Source of the DNA: Lonicera japonica
Taxonomy: Eukaryota; Streptophyta; Magnoliopsida; Dipsacales; Caprifoliaceae
Assembly (NCBI GenBank): GCA_021464415.1
Contig: CM038466.1
Span: 24,243,017 to 24,307,016, forward strand
Direction: 5' to 3'
Length of the DNA: 64,000 bases
Position 1 is the first letter of the stretch; each line of letters opens with the position of its first letter. Under the pieces are notes generated by a model. The model was not told the origin of the DNA. It worked only from the letters and a program-made list of their open reading frames with translations, and searched no databases. The position numbers were made by a program, and so were the translations under genes. Of the stretch, positions 49,227 through 61,500 are shown piece by piece.

Positions 49227-49304
49227 CTGAACCAAGACTCGGGTCAAACGTATATACAACAAATTTCACCATATGTTAGGGAGAACAATTGGAAATTTTT
49301 TGGC

Positions 49305-49395
49305 ACAAAAACAAAAGCTAAGGGGCGGTGGTTTATGGAAAGCAAGTTTTACCACAAAAGCTAAGGGGGCGGTGGTTTATGGAAAGCAAGATGTT
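49305..49395 (+). repeat. Two-copy 45-bp direct repeat
   Basis: The sequence ACAAAAGCTAAGGGG followed by CGGTGGTTTATGGAAAGCAA occurs twice in tandem. It lies in what would be the intron upstream of the eIF6 last exon. Confidence 0.7.
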
Positions 49396-49666
49396 CCATG
49401 GAAATTGGTAATACAATCAAATAATATCAAAAATGGAAGACATGGAAGGTCTACTTGATAAAAAAAAGTTGAAAAATGATTGAAAAACAATTGATTTTAT
49501 GAGAAGTTGGAAAAAAAGATGAGTGATTTGATGAAATGTTCTCCTTCTTTTTCTCTTTTTCATGGAAAGTTGTTCTCGCCCAATCCCCAAAGGAATTGGA
49601 TTCTGTGGAAAAACAAAAAAAGCAATAGAACGTCACGTCACTCACCAAATCATTACCTTTGATTTT

Positions 49667-49766
49667 NNNNNNNNNNNNNNNNNNNNNNNNNNNNNNNNNN
49701 NNNNNNNNNNNNNNNNNNNNNNNNNNNNNNNNNNNNNNNNNNNNNNNNNNNNNNNNNNNNNNNNNN
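49667..49766. other. Assembly gap of exactly 100 N
   Basis: A run of exactly 100 N, the conventional placeholder for a scaffold join of unknown length. Distances and gene order across it are not reliable. Confidence 0.97.
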
Positions 49767-51230
49767 TAATTATTCTACAGTTTTTTTCTAGTTAAACTTT
49801 AAATACCAAGTTGTATATAAGCATAACTAAAATCCAACATATATCTCTGCTTAATAAAAAAAATAAAAGCAGTTGTTTAAAAGTACAATTATGAATTATA
49901 ATGTTTAAAAGTGCAATTCTAAATTCTAATGGTTAAAAGTACATGCTGCATGGATTCTTCAATGAGATATGTATATGCTAGGATATGTAGCTGATATTTT
50001 ATAGTATTAATTATTATTGGGCTGTTGCACAAGAATTAGTTTAGCCTTATGACAAGGGTGAAATGCCATGAAAAGGCGTAACGTAGTTTAGTTGAAGTTA
50101 TCGATGGAAAAGCAAAGCTAAAAGAATGAGATTGAGGAAATGAAGCTAGATTTGATGTTCTATGATAAAAATGGGTACGTGACCCTAAAAATTAAGATAA
50201 ATGATGTTTTATGGCCTTAAAAGTGTTCATCTATTCTAGGGAAGGTTTTTTTGGTCTGTTCGTGTATGTGTATAGTAAGGAAAATTTAATTGACAACAGT
50301 CAAATAGGGAGAATCTTACATTATTTACGTTGAGAGAGAATATTTGAAGTAGAAGATACGTGTTTAGACATACAATGTAGAGCTGGACCGTAAGAGTTGA
50401 GATAGATTATTTATGTTGCCAGCTTAAGTAAGTTGGACTAGGCTTCCTTCAATTAAACTAAGTTTCGCTGAAAGTAGATTTGTGGGTATGAAACAATTTG
50501 CCAGCTCTCTCAACTTAAAAGTTCTCCTAATTGATTATTCAATATTTATCTTGTGTCCTGATGTTATAATCAAGTGCTAAAATGGTTCATCCTTTTTATA
50601 TTTAAAATACAAAGGAGTTTAAAGCAAAGTGGACAAGAAGCAGTTGAAGAATGATAATGCTTCTATAAAGATAATGGTTGACAAGGTAAGGCTGCTAATC
50701 ATGCTTTTATGTTCATTAGGATCTATATGATACTATGCTTCATGCTACTTAATTTTTATATCGGTACGGTGCATTACATTTACAAATATTATTTCATGTT
50801 CGATATATATATGTCAACTAATATAACCTTATATTTTCTTCTTTCAATTGTAGTTGACTAGTTGGAGGATAAAGCTTTGAAAGGTTGTTGATCGAATATT
50901 TTATTTTATTTTATTTTTTTGTTAATTATGCAATCTTTTGCATTTATCCTTAATACTTTATTATTTTTGTTAGAACTCAAATGTTAGAGGATTATGCAAT
51001 TTTTTGTTATTACCTATGCAATTTAGGAATTTTATGTTGAGACATTTATTAGAACTGATGGTTGTTGATATTATAATTTAAATATAATATATTTTTTTTT
51101 AAAAAAATTAAGCTTGTTCTTATGTATGGCATGGGATGATTAATATAAAATTGTGCGAGACGCATTTTCTTTTGTTGTAATTGTGCAAGACGCATTTTCT
51201 TTTGACGCAACTGGGATTATAAAATAGGAT
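49767..51230. other. Post-gap intergenic DNA with noisy similarity to block A
   Basis: 50036-50825 corresponds to about 25490-26000 of copy A but is considerably longer, with many small insertions relative to A. From about 50825 the match becomes tight. 49767-50035 has no clear partner. No gene is supported. Confidence 0.55.
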
Positions 51231-51249
51231 TAATATATTACTTTTAGAT

Positions 51250-51650
51250 CCACTTTTGGGACGACAAAGTCGTACCTTAAACTTATATAAAAACCGTGCC
51301 ATATAACTTTGCAATATTTGGGACATTAGTAAATGGCACGAAAATCTGTCTAAAAAAGTAATTTATGGCACGAAGAATGCCGTCTCTAATATGTTGAATA
51401 AGGCGCCAAAGTTGTGCGGGAAAAATTCGCGCCATGTTATATAGGACGGCAATATCTGTCCTGAAAATATTTCTAATGGGATGGCAAGTGAGCCGTCCTC
51501 AATATTTTGGACCTGTCCTATTATATGGGATGGGAGGGGAAATTAGTGACCCCCTTATAACCGTCCCAGCGCCGTCCCAAAAAATCATATGGGACGGCAT
51601 TTGAACTTTTTGGGACGGTTTTCTGCCATCTAAAAAAGTAAGTAAAATGC
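51250..51650. repeat. GGGACGGC/GCCGTCCC motif block, copy B
   Basis: Counterpart of 26400-26810, with the same inverted GGGACGGCA/GCCGTCCC motifs and small sequence differences. Just before it, copy B has an extra near-duplicate of GACGCATTTTCTTTTG. Confidence 0.45.
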
Positions 51651-54367
51651 TTACTTTTAATCTCATGATGCCACACATCAGTTAATATATGGTATTTTTA
51701 ATTATTACCCTCTACAATTTTTCAACCCTTTTTGTAATTTCGTTTTACTACAATTCAAAATATATTCATTTTGAGAAATGTAAATTTTAAATACATTCAT
51801 ATCTCGACAGAAGTAAATTTCAATGCAATCATACTTTTAAGAATATATATCAAACATTACCATATCGATAATATAAAAGATATTATAGTGAAATAATATA
51901 ATATAATTTAATAAAAAAAAAAAAGAAAACACTATGTCACCGTGTGAAAAAATATGATGAATTAAACATGCAAAACTAAGACCTCGCCTACATATTAGAA
52001 TAATTTGCCGAACAAAACGAAAGTCTACAACTTACAAACATCCAAAGCAAAATGTAAATTGAAAAATACGAATCCTGTAAAAACTTCGGTAAGATATACA
52101 ATAACACTAAAACAAAAATACAAATATATTTTAATATTTAAAATCCCCGCTTTCTATTTGATATGTGCAATGAACAGACTAAAATAGAAGTAAAATCAAA
52201 TACTCAATTAGAAGAGTTATACCTTCTAAAAGATCACTAACAATAAATCATGTGTCTTTCACTAAATTACCGTTGAATCACACTCACTAAGCTTTTGGTG
52301 GTGGTAAAGAGCATATCACAACATCTTTCAACTTATTTTTTACTTTACTTAAATTAATTATTTTTTTAATTATTTTTTATTTTAATATCAAACGAAATTT
52401 AAAAGAAAAAATTAATGACGTCGACGGCTTCCTCCATAATAACCAATTTCTCCGTGATAAGTCTTGGTATTATTGGCGCAGTAATTAGAGAGAGGGTAAT
52501 AACCATGGAGACACTTTCTCAATCCATCCATATTACTATTATATATAGTGATATAAATATATTTAATAAAATGCCATATGGCAACATGAAAATGAAAGAT
52601 TGATTTTTAATATATATCTTATATGATCTCGTATAATATGATATGATATAATGTCTTCTTTTCTTACTTCTTTCTTTATAATTTCTCTTTCCAATCATAC
52701 ACATATTCTCTCAACTTCCACTATCTCCTTTCTCTCTCGGCAGACACGTGTACAATTAATTTTCTAAATTAAAATCTCTCATTATTTTATCTTTGAAACT
52801 CTCACTCACTCACCACCCTCCTTTCTTTCTATTCTATACTAGGGTATACATGTACCTAATGGCACAAAATAATAATTATAAATAAAATAAATATTTATAA
52901 ATAGAGTAGACAATTAAATTTTTTTAAAATAATTGTGACAGTTAAATTGTAAAAATTAACAATTAAATCAGTAAATAGTAAATCCTTAATTTATACTATA
53001 AATATACTATTATTTAAAAACTACCATTCTTACGTTACTAATATATATTTAAAATCTCTTCTAATATATTTTCCTTCTAACTCTCACTCACGGTCCTCCT
53101 TTCTCAATCATCCACTCATTCAACCTTCTATCAAAAGTGGAAATACTTTTTTCTACCTTGCAATTTAATTGCAAGATATATATAAAATTGTCCATATATC
53201 TTTTTTTTTTTACTTTACTGTAACTATAGAGTTATGATCAGGTAATTAAATTTTTTGTTTAAATTTCAATTCTTTGATTCAATGTATGTTTATTATTTTA
53301 TTGAATCATTAATTGATTTTTTCTTTGATTTTTAAATTTCACTTTTACAATTTTGTTCAGTTGTCTGACTAATCATATTCTAAATTATATCATAAGAATA
53401 CATAATAGATATAAACGTTTTTAGCATTTTTATGTTTTCATATAATAATTATATATTAGGCCAATCTAAATTATGTATGTTTTAAATACAAAATATATTT
53501 GTATATAGTATATATACTCATTATTTGTTGTGAAATTGTAAATCATGTTTAAAGCATATGCACATTGCGCAGGACTACATACTCGTTATATATTAACGAT
53601 CTTTTTGACATGAAATAACTATGTAGTTTACAACTAACCTAAGAGAACTTAATTAATTAAATGATAGATGACTTTATGTTGACAAAATGGATAGAACTGT
53701 ACTGATACAAAATTTTTAAGAAGCCAAAATCGATTTGAAAAAGTGTCACGTGAGTTAACATGGCAGTTTAATTAAGATGTATCTACACTACATATAAAAG
53801 TACGAATAAATATAAGGGGCGGTTTAAGATCATTACTTGTCAAACATTTTTTTTGTTTATTGTCATTCAATATATTATTATAATTATTCTTTGATAGAAA
53901 AGTTGTAAAAAAGAGAGATGAAGGTATAATTTTAGTTTTTGGTAATACGATTTGTAAGTTTAAAATAAAATACTCATTAATAACCACCCACAACGCACAT
54001 GCTAAAATGCTAGTGTGTGTGTATATATATATCATATTTATTTTGGTGTTAAAAATAACAATATAACAAAAAAGATAAATAAAATAAATATTATATAAGA
54101 TTTTAAAAGAGAAAATATATGCCAATTTAATTGGCATTTGAAATTTTGGGCACAAATTTAATTGCAATAATTTTAAGCATACATAAATATTAAACGTAAA
54201 AATTAAAATGTTAAATATGACTATTACATATTTATTAAAAAAAACTTTCAGAATTTAACGTATTAATCTTATATTTATTTTTTTATGTGAAATATTTATA
54301 GTCATTTAATTTAATATGGAAAGCATCTTATATAACTTTGTTTGTACACCACCGGGGGTAGGTGGGT
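51651..54367. other. Intergenic DNA upstream of ATL gene, copy B
   Basis: Near-identical to 26811-29525, AT-rich, no supported gene. Confidence 0.5.
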
Positions 54368-54532
54368 ACATATAATAAATAACCCAGACATTCTAATTGA
54401 ACTGAAGAAGCTGAGTAATTCTGTACTTTATAACCGTTTCAACTCCTCCTTTACCTTCCACATTCTCTTCTTCTTCTCCTTCTCCTCCTCCTCCAAAAAC
54501 ACACGACTCTCAATATAAAATATAAATGATCC
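54368..54532 (+). promoter_or_regulatory. Putative ATL core promoter and leader, copy B
   Basis: The same TATA-like CATATAATAAATA (about 54368-54380) and short overlapping upstream ATG (54526) as in copy A. Copy B lacks two bases in the leader near 54428. Confidence 0.35.
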
Positions 54533-55123
54533 ATGGCTCGTCTTCTTAGAATCCTTTCCGTCGTCAACTCATCCTCTACACCAACCCTACCGGAACCGGC
54601 CGAACCGCCGGAGTCCGTTGCCGTCGAGTCTGACTTCGTCGTCATCCTCGCCGCGCTGCTCTGTGCAATTATCTGCGTTGTCGGCCTGATTGCGGTGGCT
54701 CGTTGCACCTGGCTCCGCCGAGGCACCGCCGCCGCCAACGGCAGCTCGCAGAGGCAACCGCCGGCGAACAGAGGCCTGAAGAAGAAAACTCTGCAGTCGA
54801 TCCCTAAGCTAACGTACGAACCGGATTCGAATGGAAAGATCTCGGCGGAGTGTGCGATTTGCCTGGCGGAGTACGCCAGCGGGGACGAGATCCGAGTGCT
54901 GCCGCAGTGCGGACACGGATTCCACGTCGGATGCATCGACACGTGGCTCGGTTCGCACTCGTCGTGCCCGTCGTGTCGCCATATTCTGGTCGTCGCGCGG
55001 TGCCAGAAGTGCGGGGAGTACTCTGGAGGCAGCGGCGGAGGAGGAGGAGGAGGAGGAGTTGTAACGGAGTCGGAGATGAAGGCGAGAGACGACGTTGCCA
55101 CTTCCGGTGAATTTTTGCCGTGA
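54533..55123 (+). CDS. ATL: RING-H2 finger protein, ATL8/ATL80-like (copy B)
   Basis: This 196-aa intronless copy is identical to copy A through the transmembrane segment and the RING-H2 domain, so E3 activity should be kept. Two changes are visible at the C-terminus. One extra GGA codon lengthens the glycine tract by one residue. A T-to-G change also turns the Leu codon after FLP into TGA, so the protein ends FLP and loses the final Leu-Asp. Both changes are outside any known functional motif. It may be a paralogue or the second allele of the same gene. Confidence 0.94.
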   Translation: MARLLRILSVVNSSSTPTLPEPAEPPESVAVESDFVVILAALLCAIICVVGLIAVARCTWLRRGTAAANGSSQRQPPANRGLKKKTLQSIPKLTYEPDSNGKISAECAICLAEYASGDEIRVLPQCGHGFHVGCIDTWLGSHSSCPSCRHILVVARCQKCGEYSGGSGGGGGGGGVVTESEMKARDDVATSGEFLP

Positions 55124-58100
55124 GATTAAAAGCAGTGTTGTTGTTGATGTGATTGTCGTTTTTTTCTTTTTTAGTTTTGGAACCTAGCAAGGAGACGGAC
55201 TTGATTTCGTGATTAATTTCACTTTGATTTTTGAGGACATTTTTTGGTGGCACATCGGATGCCACTTACTATTGACGGAAATCCCTTCCATGTCCTACTC
55301 TATTTTTTCTTTTTAAATATATATATTTATATTTAGTATGTCTTGTACTTATAATTGAGACAACATGCGTAAATTACGTCCTCAAGTAAATTAGTGAAGA
55401 TAAACTTAATTAGTAACTGATCGAAGTGCTAATTCATAGATTAAAGAGCGAGCGATTTTTTTTTTGTTTTTGTCTTCGGAGAATTTTAAGCATTTAACAT
55501 TTAATAAGTTGTTTTCTTGATTCATTAGTAGAATGGTTCAGTAGCTCATAACTAAACAATTAGGCAGCGGTACAGTGATCTACCTAAACAAGGTTGTTAA
55601 GATTGGAGAAAATACAAATGTAACAACTAGTTAAAATCCTAATGAAAATGCTAGATGCATGAAGAAAATCACAAAAAGTTTACCTACAAACATATTTAAC
55701 ATTATCTTAGTTAAAAAAATCTAATTACTTTTTAGATTGGCACATCAATGTCAAGCGTACGTATTTGTCATTCAATGTGTTTACCATTTCTCAAAAATAG
55801 AATTAAAGGTGGAAAATCTAATAGCGGATTAGGCTTAACAATTTGTGACACGACACGAAACTGGTACGAATTTTTTGGGTACAAGTAAAACCTTAACAAG
55901 TATTAATTATAAATAAGTGGACTCGCCAAACTCGCTTATTAAAAGATTCGGTTTCGTGTCAATTTGCAAAACATGAATACAACTCGTTTAACCCGATTAA
56001 ATCATGAATCAATTTTGGGTCTTGTCATATATACCCATTATAAGTAAGTGTTATGCACAATTTGGTTATTAATTATGTAGTCTAATGGTCAATTGAGTGC
56101 TTAGCAGGTCACTATATTCGTATATGACATAAATCAAACTATTTATTTTAAACGGGTTAAAATGAATTGGGTCGTATTATTCATTAATTAAACGATTTGT
56201 ATATAAATTTAAATTTTTTACTCATTTATTAAACTAATTATATGAATGAAAATATTTTTCCACCGACACAAAACTAACATGAACCCGACTCTTTGCTAGG
56301 CGTACAGCGGACATAAATGGGGCAGCCTAGCCAAGGGTTTATCATTGTTCATCCGATCTGTGATAAAAACAACGGATTGTTTTATATAGGTGGGCATTAT
56401 TTTTATTTGGCCAATTGGCCCCGCCTATATAATATTACAGGCCTTTTTATATGTAGTTATGCGCTTTGACCTCTCATTTTGATGATAGAAGAATCTTTTA
56501 AAATTACAAAACTTATATCCAAAAATTTTAATTAAATTGACCAACACCTAATCTTCAAGAAAGAGGAATGCTAAGAAATGCAAAAAGTATATTAAAACTT
56601 TGTAACATAAATGAATTTAAATCACACGTGTATACTAGAATTCAGGAGAGAGAAAGTGATGAGCGCTAATTTATATTTATATTTTGTTTTATTATTAAGG
56701 TTAATTTTTGGGGGGTTTAAATTATAATTTTTTTTCATAGTGAGAAATTGCAGGGTACCAAAGACAAGGATAGTGTGCTGTGTTCCATAAGCTTTGACCT
56801 TTATTACTGAATGCGGAAAGCAAAGGTTCTTGAAATTAAAATATATGCAATTATTCGGTCTTAAAGTTTGGTCGAGAAAAAAGGGGAGGTCGTCAATTTA
56901 GAGAAAATTGTTTAAGTGAGAATCAAGAATTTCTTTATTCTTAATGCTTTTTCATGTCTTGAACCAAGACCACTTTTCTCCAACAAAGCAATTGCACTGC
57001 GACTAAAACCAGATTTAAAATAATAAAAAAATTCAATCATAAAATAAAAAATATACCAAAAAATTTGTAGTATATAAAGACTTATTTGTGACGCAGTTTG
57101 TTGCATACTAACATGATAATTAGTAAAAATGATTTTTAAAGTTTGAACCAAATCTCGTGCTCGTTTATAAAATTCAATTTTTGGTTAAAGCATTCTTAGG
57201 TCTTATAATTTTTCATCGCTCGTCCAGAATTAGATGCCCCGTTAAAAATATGGATGAAAAAGGGGTGTGATTATCACGAGCCACTCTTTTAAAAGGCATT
57301 TTTGGATGCTTCGGGCCACTCTTTTAAGGGACATTTTTTAATCATTCAACTAAAATTAAAAATTTTAACGAAACTTTAACCGAAATTAGAAACTTTAACG
57401 ATGTTTCAACCGAAAATTTAACTTTAGAGACAAGCGAGAGATTTATATCAAACTTTAAGGATCATTTTTACTATTCATCCCATATTAACAAATTTAAGTC
57501 ACGAAGTCGACCATAATCATAGAAAAATTATAGTGCACGTATATAATTTGCCAATGTTCATGGTTATAGTAAATGAGGTTGCTCACTTGTATCTATTATT
57601 TTGTATTTGTCCACATACCATATCAAATAAAATGTAACCAAGGCAGCTTGCTTCATTTAATTAGAGTCTCAAATGCCAAGAAAGGTGGTTTCTTGATATT
57701 AAAACCTACTCATTTTCTCGAACTCCAACCAAACAAATTCTAAATATTAAATTTAGATATGCAAAATTTAATATTAAACTATTAATAATTCCTCTTCTTA
57801 ATATATATTGCAATTTCGGGTAAACCCTGTTATTCAATATAAGGAAAGGAATAGACGAAAAGGACAAGATTTAAATGCATGATTTAAAATTTATTAATAC
57901 TTGACAAAAATTTCTTTTAAAGGCGACAACACTAGCATTTCTAACATATAAATAGCATTTTAGGGGCAAGAAAAAAAAATAGTAACATTGATTTTCATGT
58001 AACATAACAAACCAAAATTGTCAACAACAGCAGCAGCAGGCCTCTCCCAAAACTAAGAGCAAAAAATTCGCCTGAAAATAATTCTAAAGGAATTCAACTG

Positions 58101-58545
58101 TTTTCCATGTAAAGTCACTCAAATGCATCTTACATGTCCAAGAGTGTCACTCAAAATTATTACGTGCACAAAATGACTTATAATGAAAAACTAAACTGGG
58201 AAATTCAATCAAGCAAAAATGAATCGACGTCCAGAGAAATTAATATCCACATTCAAAATCCTCAAGAAAATAAAAGAGGGGGTGAATAGCCAATCCAATC
58301 CAATCCAAAATTTATATAAATGAAAAAGAAAAACTAAAGAATAACAGTGCAAGCTTAACTTAATTACCCATCTGATCCTAAAAATTCCATGATTATTCTT
58401 CTCTTTTCTCCCAAAATATTGGCTATCATTTCTGCGTTTCCAGCCTTGATAAAATGCCATTAATCCCAGCGTGCAACTCAACAACTCGTTCCTCATTAGC
58501 CCGTTTTATGAGAAAAATAAGCTGAAACTTGCTACCCTCAAGACT
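55124..58545. other. Intergenic DNA between ATL and transporter, copy B
   Basis: Counterpart of 30286-33698 with more divergence around 57060-57480. No gene is supported. The distal part should be transporter 3'UTR (minus strand). Confidence 0.45.
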
Positions 58546-61500
58546 TCAGTTTGTTCTAGAAGCGTCAGCTGATTGCTTCGCGCCAACAGCAAAGAACTCG
58601 GTAATGACTTCGAGAGGCATTCCCTTTGTTTCCGGAACTTTCAAGAACACGAAAATCCATGAGATAACGCACACAATTGCGTATATGCCGAAAACACCAC
58701 CTAGGCCGATTGAATTGAGCATGATAGGGAGGGAGTAAGTGACAAGAATGTCCCCGCACCAGAATGTTAAGGCACAAATAGCAATGCAAATGCCTCGAAC
58801 GCGTGTAGGAAAGATCTCTGAGCATAGAATGTTGGGGATGGGACCGAAGCCCATCACGAAGCAGCAGAAGTAGACCACCACGCTTATGGTGGAGATTATG
58901 GCATGGAGGACCGAGCCCATGTGGAAGAAGTTGCTAAGGACAAGCACTATGAGTGAGGATATTAGGACAGGTAATGTAGTTAGCAGGAGTAGCCTGTAGC
59001 AAATTTTGAAGTCGTTGAAGTTAAATTTTCAGGAAGTTAGTGGTAGATTCCTGTGAAGAACTAGAATGATTATGATCAGAAACGTAAATCATAATTTAAA
59101 CAAAACCGCATATTAGTGCTTAGGTTTCTTATAAACGTGTGTCTCCATCTACTAGGATACAAGCGGCTACGATATTATTAGTTTCTTCTTCTTCACTGAA
59201 TCTGTAACCTTCATTAGCAGATTCATTTATTGTCGTTTCCCTGATCAAACTAGAGGTTACCAAGGAACCACACATAGCACCGAATAGGGAGCCGCCAAAT
59301 AGCCCAGCTACGCCTAACATGTGAAATGGGTGCATAAGAATGTTGGCTCAATTAAAAAATATATATCAGACTTACGAATAAGTCCAAATTTAATGTATTA
59401 CCACACTCTCAAGACACAACCACTTGAGTGACTGAAGATCAGAGAAACTGCGTCCTAGCAAGGGGATGAGGTGAGGGGTAGGTTTATGTAGTCTCTTCAG
59501 TGCCTAAGAAGGCGGGTCTTCAAAGGGACACTTGAAGCGACTTTGGGCAAATAACCAAGAGTGGGCTCAGAAGTAAACTGAGGGGTGGGCTAAGACAAAG
59601 TAATTTTCTATTCTAATGTATAACTAATAGGGCGGTTTTTGTAGGTTAGATGGCGCCGGAGCCTGCTCTGCAGGGGCCCCATTCTGCCCTTGCAAATAAG
59701 TATGACAATCTTCAGTCAGAAAAATTAAAAAAATATTACATCACAATTCCACCAAAATATTGCATGTTTCTGGTGTCTTGCATACCTTCCAGCATTTGTT
59801 AAAGCATTATTCCATCTACTTTTACAAATTACAATAAACTTAAGCAACCCCAAATACTACCCAAATTAAGAGGAATTATGTCATGAATAGGTCAATTGTG
59901 TCATGAATGTAATTGTGGTGAGAAGTGAGGGTAGATTAGGAATGGTGAGTGTGTGTTTGATGAGAAATGTGAGGTAATGCATGAGGTCATCCATGTGTAG
60001 TATCATCTATATAATGAGGCTCAAATGGAATTGTAAAGCATGCAAAAATATATATGAAAAATTCTATCTCTCTCTAGAATTCTGTTTTCTCTCTGTTCTT
60101 CTTCTTCTTCTCTCTCTAAATTTCTATATCTAAATTCTAAATTCTCCCTTATAAATTTCTAATTCTTCCTTTTCAATTCTATTCCAATTATTCCCCTCTC
60201 AATAACAGTTAGTGTGGATCAGGAATTATCCAATTCCTGACAATTGGTATCAGAGCACTTTCACTCCGACCTAATCGCTTAAGCTCTGTTAATGGCGAAA
60301 CTCGAGATTGTGCACCAAAGGATTATCACTCGCCTTGACACCTTGCAATCGTCCATAGATGCCCTTGCTGCTAACTTTGATGAGCAGTTTAGGTGGATTA
60401 GGCAGAAGTTAGATCCAAGAGGTGAAGCTTCTTCAAGTGACCCACCAGTAGCAGATCTGAAGCAAGAAGTGTTTAGTTCTGCACCTGTTCTAAATCACGA
60501 ACATAAGGAGTTTGAAATTGAAGCAGAGTGGGATCATAAGGTGGTTGAATTCGAAGTAGATCTGGTGCAGAAAGTCACCATTATTGGAACAATTAAGGAG
60601 CTTCTGGAGAAGGGGTTTATAGGTTCTCCACCTCCAACAGCTAAGGTGCAGGAGAGGAGTGCAAATTCTGATCTTAAAGGTACTATGAGCAACTACATAA
60701 GTACTCAATTCAATTGTAAAAATCCCAATTTAGGTTTCCCAAAGCTTAATGGTGAAAATGTCAATGGATGGTTTATGAAACGCAATCTGTTTTCTAAGCT
60801 TAATAAGTTTACTGAAGAACCGAAGAATTTTTATGTTGCCCTGCAATTGGACAGAATAGATGCAGCATGGTTGCCAATTAAGTTCAGAACATTGGGATAT
60901 TTAATTTGGCCACAGTTTGAGGATGCCTTAATGGATAGGTTTTCACAACCTGCCTATGAGAATGTCCCACAACCAATTGGATCGGTGATAGCTTCCCAAA
61001 ATGAATTTAAAATTTTTCTGTACTTAGTGTTGGAAGGGTATGCTAAACTCCCTGGGTCCTACTTTATTTCCGGCCTTGGGGGGGATTTGAAGAAGGAGAT
61101 TAAAGGAGTAGTGAGATTGTTTAATCCTCAAACCCTCTCCCATGCAATTCAAGTAGCCAGACTACAAGAAGAGATAATAGCAATTGTTGATGATCAAGCA
61201 GAACAGATTGGGTGCACTGAAAAACCAACCAATGGAATGTTTGTGATTATAATTGATGGCATCAAAACTTACAATGCAGCCAAATGTTCTATAATTCAAT
61301 GGGAAATGGTTAGAGAACAATATGAGCCAGAAATTAGACTGCTGTTTGTTGCTGGCTGTGATACGAGCTTAGCAATGCAGTTGATAAATAGCCTCAAATA
61401 TATATATATATATATATATTTTTATCCTTTCCAATTGTGTTTGGTATAGGCAGAAGACAAGCTAGAAGGATAATGACCCTTCAATCCTTGAGGACAAGGA

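Noticed and set aside
48948..49230. Plus-strand frames over the eIF6 exon
   Set aside because: They are antisense to a well-conserved eIF6 coding exon.
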